From the NCBI GenBank assembly GCA_035518815.1, contig DATIXG010000095.1, forward strand, positions 18,891 to 82,890: a stretch of DNA of 64,000 bases, given 5' to 3'. The position numbers and the translations under genes were made by a program. Shown here in pieces: positions 17,326 to 24,590 of this stretch. Under the pieces are notes generated by a model, which saw only the letters and a list, made by a program, of their open reading frames with translations, searched no databases and was not told where the DNA came from. How positions within the stretch are numbered: the first letter of the stretch is position 1; every line of letters starts with the position of its first letter. Source of the stretch: AG25 sp035518815. Lineage in GTDB: Bacteria > Gemmatimonadota > Gemmatimonadetes > Gemmatimonadales > GWC2-71-9.

Positions 17326-17894
17326 TCATCGAGTCCATCCTCACGACCCAGGACCTGGCGGGCGTCACCAACGTCGCGCCGATGGGGGTGGAATGGGGTG
17401 AGGACGAGATGGTCATCAAGCCGTTCCTCGAGACCACCACGTTCCGGAACCTGCGCGACAGCGGTATGGCGGTCGTGAACCTCACCGACGACGTCATGTT
17501 GTTCGCGGAGGCCGCGCTCGGCGAGGGACAATTCGCGACGAGCCCTGCGGTCGCCGTGTCCGGCGTTGTGCTGGACGCCGCCTGCTCATGGCGTGAGGTC
17601 CGAGTGCGGGCGCTCGACGCCACGCCGCCGCGCGCGCGGATCACCGCGACCGTGGTTCACCGCGGGATGCGCCGTGAGTTTCTCGGATTCAACCGCGCCC
17701 GTCACGCTGTGATCGAAGCGACGATCCTCGCCACCCGGACACATCTCGTGTCTGCCGACCTCCTGCGCGCCGAGCTCGCGCGTTTGCAGGTGCTAGTGGA
17801 CAAGACGGCCGGACCGCGTGAGCGGGAAGCGATGGCCTATGTGAGCGAACGGGTCCGAGCGGCGGCGTCGACGCACCCGTTGCCGGCCCGGTGA
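17322..17894 (+). CDS. DUF447-family protein
   Basis: This 190-residue protein belongs to the DUF447 family seen mostly in methanogens and H4MPT-using bacteria. Visible motifs are TNVAPMGVEWGEDEMVIKPF, FRNLRDSGMAVVNLTDDVM and a middle FNRARHAVIEATI. The fold is expected to be an FMN-binding split barrel, which suggests a redox or reductase job. Its reaction is not known to me. It overlaps the pabA stop (GTGA) and the beta-RFAP synthase start, so its step is likely near the aminobenzoate-to-RFAP section of dephospho-H4MPT synthesis. Confidence 0.8.
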   Translation: MIIESILTTQDLAGVTNVAPMGVEWGEDEMVIKPFLETTTFRNLRDSGMAVVNLTDDVMLFAEAALGEGQFATSPAVAVSGVVLDAACSWREVRVRALDATPPRARITATVVHRGMRREFLGFNRARHAVIEATILATRTHLVSADLLRAELARLQVLVDKTAGPREREAMAYVSERVRAAASTHPLPAR

Positions 17895-18847
17895 GCAGCG
17901 CCGCGGTATTCGTCGAGGCGCCGGCGCGGCTGCACTTCGGTGTACTGGACCTCCGCGGCGACCTGGGACGACGCTTCGGCGGCATCGGCGCGGCTGTTCC
18001 GTCTCCATCGCTCCTCCTCGAGGCGGCGCCGGCGGCCACCCTCTCCGTCGATGGCCCGCCCGGGGACGCGGCCCGCGCCGAGGAGTTCGCCCGGCGCTTC
18101 CTCGCCCACCACGACCTCGGTGGCGCGCGCCTCTGTCTTCATCGCACCATCCCCGCGCACACGGGGCTCGGCTCGGGGACGCAGCTCGCACTCGCCGTTG
18201 CCAGAGCCCTGGCCGAGCTCCACGGGCTGCCCACAGAGGTCACGGGCCTGGCGCGTGCAGTGGACCGAGGGCTGCGATCCGCGGTCGGCACGTGGGCGTT
18301 TGCCCACGGCGGATTCGTGCTCGAGGGTGGCCGCCGGCCGGGGGGCGGAGACGTGGCCCCATTGCTCGCCCACCTGCCCATGCCCCCGGCCTGGCGGTGC
18401 GTGATCGTTGTCCCCCAGGGGAAACCCGGGCTCACGGGTGAGGAGGAGGCGGCTGCTTTCGCCCGGCTCCCCGCTCCGGATGCTCACGCAGTGGAACGAG
18501 TTGCCCACCTCGTGCTCATGCAGCTCTTGCCCGCACTCGCGGAGGCCGACCTCGCTCAGTTCGGCGCTGCCCTCACCAACGTCCAGGAGATTACCGGAGG
18601 GTGGTTCGCCGAGGCGCAGGGCGGGGTGTTCGCACCCGGGGCGAGCGCCGCCCTTGTGCAGGCCCTCAAGGAGTGGGGCGCATGCGGAGTCGGGCAAAGC
18701 TCATGGGGGCCGGCGGTCTACGGGATCGTGCCTGACGCGCCCGCAGCGAGCGCACTGGCTGCGCGGGCACGGCACGCCATCGGGGACAGTGGTGTCGTCT
18801 ATGAGGGAGGGTTCAGCGCCACCGGCGCGCGTGTGACCCGGCAGTAG
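17891..18847 (+). CDS. Beta-ribofuranosylaminobenzene 5'-phosphate (beta-RFAP) synthase
   Basis: Beta-RFAP synthase joins p-hydroxybenzoate or p-aminobenzoate with PRPP and releases CO2, the first committed step of methanopterin synthesis. The 318 residues carry ARLHFGVLDL at the N-terminus and the GHMP-type phosphate loop HTGLGSGTQLALAVARALAE around residue 95, followed by GQSSWGPAVYG in the C-terminal half. The GTG start overlaps the DUF447 stop by 4 nt. The gene is the last of the island, and 74 bases separate it from the PQQ dehydrogenase. With pabA and pabB just upstream, aminobenzoate supply and use are encoded side by side. Confidence 0.93.
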   Translation: MSSAAVFVEAPARLHFGVLDLRGDLGRRFGGIGAAVPSPSLLLEAAPAATLSVDGPPGDAARAEEFARRFLAHHDLGGARLCLHRTIPAHTGLGSGTQLALAVARALAELHGLPTEVTGLARAVDRGLRSAVGTWAFAHGGFVLEGGRRPGGGDVAPLLAHLPMPPAWRCVIVVPQGKPGLTGEEEAAAFARLPAPDAHAVERVAHLVLMQLLPALAEADLAQFGAALTNVQEITGGWFAEAQGGVFAPGASAALVQALKEWGACGVGQSSWGPAVYGIVPDAPAASALAARARHAIGDSGVVYEGGFSATGARVTRQ

Positions 18848-18921
18848 CGATTCGTGGCTTGGGACGCCTTGCGTCCCCCCAAGCGGGCCGGTATAACCAG
18901 GCAAGCCAGATGAGGTCGGCT

Positions 18922-20718
18922 ATGGATCCGTCCAAGCTCGCGTCTTCGGGGAGCGTCGCGGGCCTGCTCCTGGTCGCGGCGGCAACCGCCGCGGCGCAGG
19001 GTGCGGCCCCAGCCCCATCCCAGCCTCTGACCGTCGGCGAGTGGACCATGGCGGGACGAACTCCCGACCTGCAGCGCTACAGTCCCCTCACCCAGATCAA
19101 CCGCGCGAACGTGAAGAGTCTGAAGGTGGCGTGGCAGTTCTCCACCGGGGTCCTGCGCGGCCACGAGGGCGCTCCCCTGGTGATCGGGACCATGATGTAC
19201 GTCCACACGCCCTTTCCCAACATCGTGTACGCGCTCGATCTGACGAAGCCCGGGGCGCCGATGATTTGGAAGCATGTGCCCGCCCAACCCGCTGAGGCGA
19301 TTCCGATTGACTGTTGCGACCGGGTGAACCGGGGGCTCGCCTACCACCCCAGCGGCAAGCTGTTCATCGAGCTCCTCGCGGGCGATCTGCTCGCCCTCGA
19401 TGCGAAAACCGGCAAGCAACTTTGGCGCGTCCCCAACGCGGATTACAAGACCGGCTCCACCATGACGAATGCCCCGATCGTCATCAAGGATCTCGTGATC
19501 GCGGGCATTTCCGGCGGCGAGTTCGGGGTGCGCGGGCGGGTGACCGCGTACGACGTCAATACCGGCAAGGAGGTCTGGCGCGCCTACAGCACCGGACCTG
19601 ATGCCGACGTGAAGATCACCGCGCCCGCCAACCAGTTCTACGAGTCGATGAAGGGGAAGGATCTGGGCGTCAGCACATGGCAGGCCGACGAGTGGATGCG
19701 GGGCGGTGGGACGACCTCGGGTTGGTACTCCTACGACCCGGCGCTGAATCTCTTCTATTACGGCTCCGGCAACCCGGGCACGTGGAACCCCGATCAGCGC
19801 CCCGGTGCCAATAAGTGGTCCATGACCATCTTCGCCCGCAATCCGGATGACGGGCAGGCGAAGTGGGCCTACCAGATGACGCCCCATGACGAATGGGGTT
19901 ACGACGGCGTCAACGAGAACGTCCTGGTCGACCTCGCCATGGGCGGCAAGCCGGTGAAGGCGCTGGTGCACTTCGATCGGAATGGCTTCGGTTACACGCT
20001 CGACCGCACGAACGGCAAGGTGCTCGTGGCCGAGCCGTTCGGTCCCGTGAACTGGGCCTCGAAGATCGATCTCGCGACCGGGGTCCCCGTGCGGAACCAG
20101 CAGTACGGGACCACCTCGAAGAAGAACACCGAGGGCATCTGCCCGGCGGCGATCGGGTTCAAGGACCAGCAGCCTTCGGCTTACTCGCCGCAGACCGGCT
20201 GGTTCTACGTGCCCGTCAACAACATCTGTATGGACTACGAGGGCGTGGAAGTGAAGTACTCGGCAGGCCAGCCGTATGTCGGCGCGATCGTGCGGATGTT
20301 CCCGGGCCCCGGCAGCAACCGCGGCCGCTTCATCGCCTGGGATCCGACGTTGGGCAAGGTGAAGTGGGAGATCAGGGAGAACCTGGCCGCGTACGGCGGC
20401 GCCCTCACCACGGCCGGCGGCATCGTGTTCTACGGCACCATGGAGGGATGGCTCAAGGCCGTCGACCAGAAGACCGGTGAGGTCCTGTGGCAGTTCAAGA
20501 CAGGCTCAGGCATCATCGGCAACCCGATCTCGTTTCTCGGACCGGACGCGAAGCAGTACGTCGCGGTGTTGTCCGGGATCGGTGGGTGGGCGGGCATCGG
20601 CGTGGCTGCAGGGATCGGCAACGACGATCCCACCGCTGGGCTGGGCGCGCTGGGTGCGTTCCCCGATGCGGGCAACTTCAGTAACCAGGGTGGCATTCTG
20701 ACCGTCTTCTCGCTCTAG
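18922..20718 (+). CDS. xoxF: XoxF-like PQQ-dependent methanol dehydrogenase, catalytic Asp replaced by Gly
   Basis: This 598-residue periplasmic PQQ beta-propeller enzyme has a signal peptide (residues 1 to about 26) and the adjacent disulfide pair Cys131-Cys132. The metal ligands Glu200 (GGEFGVRG) and Asn284 (GSGNPGTWN) are present. In known XoxF the motif is HDEWDYDGVN, where the first Asp is the catalytic base and lanthanide ligand and the second is the extra lanthanide-binding Asp. Here it reads HDEWGYDGVN: Gly326, with Asp328 kept. MxaF would have Ala at the second position. So it is XoxF-like in the lanthanide position but lacks the base; a sequencing error (GAT to GGT) or lost activity is possible. 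The start at 18922 has GAGG 6 bases upstream. No cytochrome or XoxJ gene follows. Confidence 0.88.
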   Translation: MDPSKLASSGSVAGLLLVAAATAAAQGAAPAPSQPLTVGEWTMAGRTPDLQRYSPLTQINRANVKSLKVAWQFSTGVLRGHEGAPLVIGTMMYVHTPFPNIVYALDLTKPGAPMIWKHVPAQPAEAIPIDCCDRVNRGLAYHPSGKLFIELLAGDLLALDAKTGKQLWRVPNADYKTGSTMTNAPIVIKDLVIAGISGGEFGVRGRVTAYDVNTGKEVWRAYSTGPDADVKITAPANQFYESMKGKDLGVSTWQADEWMRGGGTTSGWYSYDPALNLFYYGSGNPGTWNPDQRPGANKWSMTIFARNPDDGQAKWAYQMTPHDEWGYDGVNENVLVDLAMGGKPVKALVHFDRNGFGYTLDRTNGKVLVAEPFGPVNWASKIDLATGVPVRNQQYGTTSKKNTEGICPAAIGFKDQQPSAYSPQTGWFYVPVNNICMDYEGVEVKYSAGQPYVGAIVRMFPGPGSNRGRFIAWDPTLGKVKWEIRENLAAYGGALTTAGGIVFYGTMEGWLKAVDQKTGEVLWQFKTGSGIIGNPISFLGPDAKQYVAVLSGIGGWAGIGVAAGIGNDDPTAGLGALGAFPDAGNFSNQGGILTVFSL

Positions 20719-20733
20719 GCGCGCACGCCGCCG

Positions 20734-22065
20734 CTATTTCCCTACGCAGAAGGTCGAGAAAACGCGGTCCAGCACGTCGTCCGGGGTCACGGCACCGATC
20801 AGCTCGTCCAGCGCCCCCATTGCCGCCCGCAGGTGCGTAACGGCAGCCACCGTATCCACGCAGGCCGCGCGCGCGGCCTCGAACGCTTCGACTTCGCTCA
20901 GCGCGCGCTCGAGCGCCGTCCTGTGCCGCGCCCGCGTCAGCACGGGCTCCAGGTCTCCCTGAGCCAGCAGTCCCCCGAACGCGACCTCAGCGAGCTTCTT
21001 CTTGAGATCATCGAGGCCTTCACCGGTCACCGCGGATACACGCGGGAAGGGGGAGGAGGGAAACGCGGCGGGTAGGTCGGCCTTCGTGTGCACCGTCACC
21101 ACTGGTGCCTGGCACTGCGCCAGGAACTCCTCGCGGGCAGCCTCATCCCCGCCTGCTGCGCAATAGAGAATGAGATCGGCCGCGCCGAGATACTTGCGGC
21201 TCACCTCGATGCCGAGCCGCTCGATACGATCCTCGCTCTCCCGCAGTCCGGCCGTGTCCACGAGACGGAACGGGAATCCCTCGAGGACGGCGGCTGCCTC
21301 GATCGCGTCCCGCGTCGTGCCGGGCACCTCGGTCACGATTGCACGCTCGCGGCCCAGCAGCGCGTTGAACAGGGATGACTTGCCGGCGTTGGGGCGGCCT
21401 GCGATGACAAGGAGTGCCCCCTCGCGCAGCCGCTCGCCGTCGGGCGCCGTGCGCACGAGGTGCGCGAGCCGCTCCCGGACGCCGCGCGCCCCGCGCGTCA
21501 CGCGCTCCGTCTCCACGGGACCATCGTCTTCCTCCGGAAAGTCGATGTCGTAAGCGATCAGCGCTTCCAGGTCGAGGAGGTCGGTGCGGAGCGCCGCCAA
21601 CCGCTCCGACAGGCCGCGGTCGAGCTGCTGCAGCGCCTGGCGTCGCTGCGCGGGCGCTCCCGCGTCGATCAGGTCGGCCGTCGCCTCGGCCTGGAGAAGG
21701 TCCAGCTTGCCGTTCAGTACGGCCCGGCGCGTGAACTCACCGGGTGCGGCCGGGCGCGCGCCCGCGGCGACAAATGCGGCCACCGCGCCCGCAGCCACCA
21801 CCAGCCCGCCATGCGTGAACACTTCGACCATGTCCTCACCGGTGTAGGAGCGGGGACCCGCGTAGCGCACCGCGAGTGAGCGGTCGATGGTTTCGCTGGT
21901 TACGGGGTGGACGACGCGCGCCTGGACCACCGTGCGTGGCCCGTCCGGAAACGGCTGGAGGCAGCGGCTCGCAACCGCGTTCACCCCCGCCCCCGAGAGA
22001 CGAATCGCCGCCAGTGCGGCCCGGCCGGGAGGGGTGGCGAGCGCCACGATCGGATCGGACAACAC
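20734..22065 (-). CDS. mnmE: tRNA modification GTPase MnmE
   Basis: MnmE, with MnmG, makes the 5-carboxymethylaminomethyl modification of wobble uridine in tRNAs. The 443-residue protein has the N-terminal folate-binding domain (DPIVALATPPGRAALAAIRLSG), the G domain with GRPNAGKSS, a DTAG switch and THTKAD-type G4 (here TKAD rather than NKxD), and the C-terminal FCVGK that contains the catalytic Cys. The GTG start has GGGAGGGAAG upstream. It is the distal gene of the rpmH-rnpA-yidD-yidC-mnmE run, a conserved order near bacterial origins. Confidence 0.95.
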   Translation of the reverse strand: MLSDPIVALATPPGRAALAAIRLSGAGVNAVASRCLQPFPDGPRTVVQARVVHPVTSETIDRSLAVRYAGPRSYTGEDMVEVFTHGGLVVAAGAVAAFVAAGARPAAPGEFTRRAVLNGKLDLLQAEATADLIDAGAPAQRRQALQQLDRGLSERLAALRTDLLDLEALIAYDIDFPEEDDGPVETERVTRGARGVRERLAHLVRTAPDGERLREGALLVIAGRPNAGKSSLFNALLGRERAIVTEVPGTTRDAIEAAAVLEGFPFRLVDTAGLRESEDRIERLGIEVSRKYLGAADLILYCAAGGDEAAREEFLAQCQAPVVTVHTKADLPAAFPSSPFPRVSAVTGEGLDDLKKKLAEVAFGGLLAQGDLEPVLTRARHRTALERALSEVEAFEAARAACVDTVAAVTHLRAAMGALDELIGAVTPDDVLDRVFSTFCVGK

Positions 22066-22087
22066 CCGCGCTTCCCTCCCCCGCGAG

Positions 22088-23734
22088 CTAGGTGCGGCCG
22101 CTCCGCCGCAGCCGGCGCTGCGCGATGAAGTACTGCTGCGGAATGCTGAACAGGTTCGACACGGCGTAGTACAGGTTCAGCCCGGCCGCAAAACGCATGA
22201 ACAGGACGGTCATGAAGATCGGCATGAAGTACAGCATCATCTTGGCCTGCGGATTCGGCGGCATGCCGATCTGGCCCACCTTCGAGAGCACGAACATCGA
22301 TAGCCCCATGATGATGGGCAGCACGAAGTAGGGATCGGCCCGGGACAGGTCGGGCAGCCAGAGGAACGGCACGCCGCGGAACTCGATCGTGTTCGCGAAC
22401 ACGAAGAACAGCGCGAACAACACCGGCATCGGCAGGAGCATCGGAAGGCACCCGCCGAAGGGGTTTACCTGATGCTCCTTGTAAATCTTGAGCATCTCCC
22501 GCTGCAGGCGCTCCGGATCGTCTTTGTACTTGTCCTGCGTGCTCTTCATGAGCGGCGCCACGGCTTGCATCCGCAGACTCGACTCCATGGCCCGCTGATT
22601 GAGCGGCCACAGCAGCACCCGCACGAACACTCCGAAGATGACGAGCACCCAGCCGTACGCGAGGCTCAACCGCTCGTGCATCCACAGCAGGATGTTCATC
22701 ACCAGAATCGACACGGGCTGGATGAGGGTGCGGAGGACGCCGCCGTACGGGTTCGCATCGTCGAGATCGTGGCCGACCTTGGCGAGCCGCCGGTACTCGA
22801 GCGGGCCCGCGAAGATCTGGAAGCGGAACGCGCCCGCTTGTGCCACGGGCAGTGTCACCGCGGTCGCGCAGTGCGTCGCGTTCTTGCCGTCGCGCGCGCC
22901 GCCGACCGCGAGCGTGCCGGCGAAACGGGTCTGGTTCTCGTCGAGTGCCAGTGCGGCAAGCAGGAAGTATTTCGACTTGAGCCCCACCCACTCGAAAGGC
23001 CCGTCCAGGACCTTCACCTCTCCCGGCTTGATGGAGGAAAACGCGGTGCCTTGCGTCTTCCCGGCTTTCGTGACGACCGCGAAATGACGGAAGTCGTCAG
23101 CAGAGTCCGCCTCGACCGACCGCAACCCGTCCCCCAGCCCGACGACGAGTACCGCGCCCGCAGGACCGAGACCGCTGACCTTGCCGTCCACCTCGAACCG
23201 GTAGCCGTCCGGCGCGAAGATGTAGTCGAGCGTAACGCGCGCCCCTTCCCGCTCGGCCGACAGCGACAGGCGTGCGCTGTCGCCACCAACCGTGACAGCG
23301 CGCGCGCTGGGCACAAAGCGCCAGTCCGTCAGTGCGACCGTGTCGCTCCCCGCGACGAGCCGGGGCGCGAGCGCGGGGCGGCCGCGCGGGATCAGATCCA
23401 CGTGGCGCCCGCTGTCGCTCGGCGCAAACGACCGGTACTGGAGCAGTTCCGCGCTGACCAGCGCCCCTCCCGCCGTGCTGAACCCATACCGGTAGAGCGA
23501 CGAGGTGACCCACACCGTCTCGGGGGGCACGGCCTCGAGGGGGCCGGCTCGGCGCCCGGCGGTCCGCTCCGGAACCGGAACGAGCGACGCCCCTGTGGGT
23601 GCCTGCTGCGCGGTGTCGGGCGTGCCGGACGTCGCCGGGTGCCGCGGAGGCATCTTCTTGGGAGGAAACAAGATGCTCGGCAGGATGGCGATCAAGAGCG
23701 CCAGCACGAATGCGAGGATGACGCGTCGTTCCAC
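22088..23734 (-). CDS. yidC: Membrane protein insertase YidC
   Basis: YidC inserts and folds inner-membrane proteins. The 548 residues include an N-terminal anchor helix (VILAFVLALLIAILPSILFP), a large periplasmic beta domain (residues about 60-330), and the conserved insertase core with LYGWVLVIFGVFVRVLLWPLNQRAM-type residues, KEHQVNPFGGCLPMLLPMPVLFALF, and three further helices to residue about 530. This is the long Gram-negative form, so the cell probably has an outer membrane. It starts 9 bases from yidD and ends 22 bases from mnmE. Confidence 0.95.
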   Translation of the reverse strand: MERRVILAFVLALLIAILPSILFPPKKMPPRHPATSGTPDTAQQAPTGASLVPVPERTAGRRAGPLEAVPPETVWVTSSLYRYGFSTAGGALVSAELLQYRSFAPSDSGRHVDLIPRGRPALAPRLVAGSDTVALTDWRFVPSARAVTVGGDSARLSLSAEREGARVTLDYIFAPDGYRFEVDGKVSGLGPAGAVLVVGLGDGLRSVEADSADDFRHFAVVTKAGKTQGTAFSSIKPGEVKVLDGPFEWVGLKSKYFLLAALALDENQTRFAGTLAVGGARDGKNATHCATAVTLPVAQAGAFRFQIFAGPLEYRRLAKVGHDLDDANPYGGVLRTLIQPVSILVMNILLWMHERLSLAYGWVLVIFGVFVRVLLWPLNQRAMESSLRMQAVAPLMKSTQDKYKDDPERLQREMLKIYKEHQVNPFGGCLPMLLPMPVLFALFFVFANTIEFRGVPFLWLPDLSRADPYFVLPIIMGLSMFVLSKVGQIGMPPNPQAKMMLYFMPIFMTVLFMRFAAGLNLYYAVSNLFSIPQQYFIAQRRLRRSGRT

Positions 23735-23743
23735 GATCGCCCC

Positions 23744-23971
23744 TCAGGGCACGGGGTCGTACCCGCCGGGGTGGAGCGGGTGGCAGCGGAGAATGCGCCG
23801 GGCGCCGAGCCAGCAGCCCTTGAGAGCCCCATAGCGGTCGACGGCCTCGAGGGTGTAGTGCGAGCACGTCGGCGTGAAGCGGCACTGTGTCACCACCAGG
23901 TGGGCGAGCGACACCTGGTACGCGCGGATCAGCGACATCGCGACGAGCCGCGGCCAGCGGAGCGGGTTCAC
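23744..23971 (-). CDS. yidD: Membrane protein insertion efficiency factor YidD
   Basis: The 75-residue protein carries the YidD pattern YQVSLAHLVVTQCRFTPTCSHYTLEAVDRYG and RILRCHPLHPGGYDPVP, with its conserved cysteines. It is thought to assist membrane protein insertion next to YidC. I chose the GTG at 23971 because it overlaps the rnpA stop by 4 nt; an ATG at 23938 would give a 64-residue protein. The gene sits between rnpA and yidC, its normal place. Confidence 0.9.
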   Translation of the reverse strand: MNPLRWPRLVAMSLIRAYQVSLAHLVVTQCRFTPTCSHYTLEAVDRYGALKGCWLGARRILRCHPLHPGGYDPVP

Positions 23972-24282
23972 GTGATCTGGCTCACACCGGTGAGCATCGC
24001 GCCGCGCAGCGCGGGCGCGGGCGCGGCGTAGGCGGCGCGTTTGGATCGCACGACCAGGTCGACCGACGGCAGGCGAGCGAGGGGGCCGCGCCGCAGCGTC
24101 TCGCGCAGGCGTCGGCGCAGCCGGTTGCGTGCCACTGCGGTGAACTGGAATCGGGGAACGACGATCGCGATTCGTGGATAGCCTGTTTGGTTGGGACGCC
24201 AGGCGAGCTCGAGGAGTGTCGTGCGCCACCGCCGCCCTTCTTCCCAGCACGCCTTGAGGTCCGCGGCGCGCGCGAGGCGCAC
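23968..24282 (-). CDS. rnpA: Ribonuclease P protein component RnpA
   Basis: RnpA is the protein subunit of RNase P that matures the 5' ends of tRNAs. The 104-residue product carries the RNR signature AVARNRLRRRLRE and a following DLVVRSKRAAYA. The start is uncertain: the first plausible start codon after the rpmH stop is the GTG at 24282, which gives a protein slightly shorter than usual (110-130). A nonstandard start just upstream, for instance near the ITSERF codons, cannot be ruled out. Its RNA partner rnpB is at 30777-31153 in this window. Confidence 0.85.
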   Translation of the reverse strand: MRLARAADLKACWEEGRRWRTTLLELAWRPNQTGYPRIAIVVPRFQFTAVARNRLRRRLRETLRRGPLARLPSVDLVVRSKRAAYAAPAPALRGAMLTGVSQIT

Positions 24283-24305
24283 GCGTCGCGGGAACCGCTC
24301 GCTCG

Positions 24306-24467
24306 TTATCGACTCCGGTGCTTGGAGGGGAGCCGCAGGGCGATGCGCTTGCGTCCCTTCTTGCGGCGCCGCGAGAGTACAGCGCGTCCCCACACGGTCT
24401 TCATGCGCGCGCGGAACCCATGCTTGTTGATGCGGCGACGGTTGCGCGGACGATACGTCGGACCCAT
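24306..24467 (-). CDS. rpmH: Large ribosomal subunit protein bL34
   Basis: The 53-residue basic protein contains the bL34 signature HGFRARM, followed by RRRKKGRKR. It is a few residues longer than typical bL34 at both ends. The ATG at 24467 was derived by direct reading of the reverse strand. It is the first gene of the leftward rpmH-rnpA-yidD-yidC-mnmE run and is divergent from dnaA, with 123 bases between the starts. Confidence 0.94.
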   Translation of the reverse strand: MGPTYRPRNRRRINKHGFRARMKTVWGRAVLSRRRKKGRKRIALRLPSKHRSR

Positions 24468-24590
24468 TGCATTTCCTCTCGTGAGGCCGGGAAACCTACA
24501 TCCCGTCGCGCGTCGAGGTCAAGGTTGACTTTCCCACAGGCCAGCCGTAGTTTCGGGCCGCCCTGCGAAACGCCCACCATAAAATCGTCG
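24468..24590. promoter_or_regulatory. Divergent rpmH-dnaA regulatory gap with a DnaA-box-like 9-mer
   Basis: The 123-bp gap must hold the promoters of both rpmH (leftward) and dnaA (rightward). I see TTGACT at 24525-24530 as a possible -35 for dnaA and TTTCCCACA at 24530-24538, which differs from the DnaA box TTATCCACA at two positions. The same CCCACA core recurs in the dnaA-dnaN gap. DnaA autoregulation is plausible. No clear -10 was found. Confidence 0.45.

Noticed and set aside
18922..20718. Calcium-type MxaF methanol dehydrogenase
   Set aside because: The Asp at residue 328 is the lanthanide-type residue, where MxaF has Ala, and mxaI/mxaJ/mxaG genes are absent.
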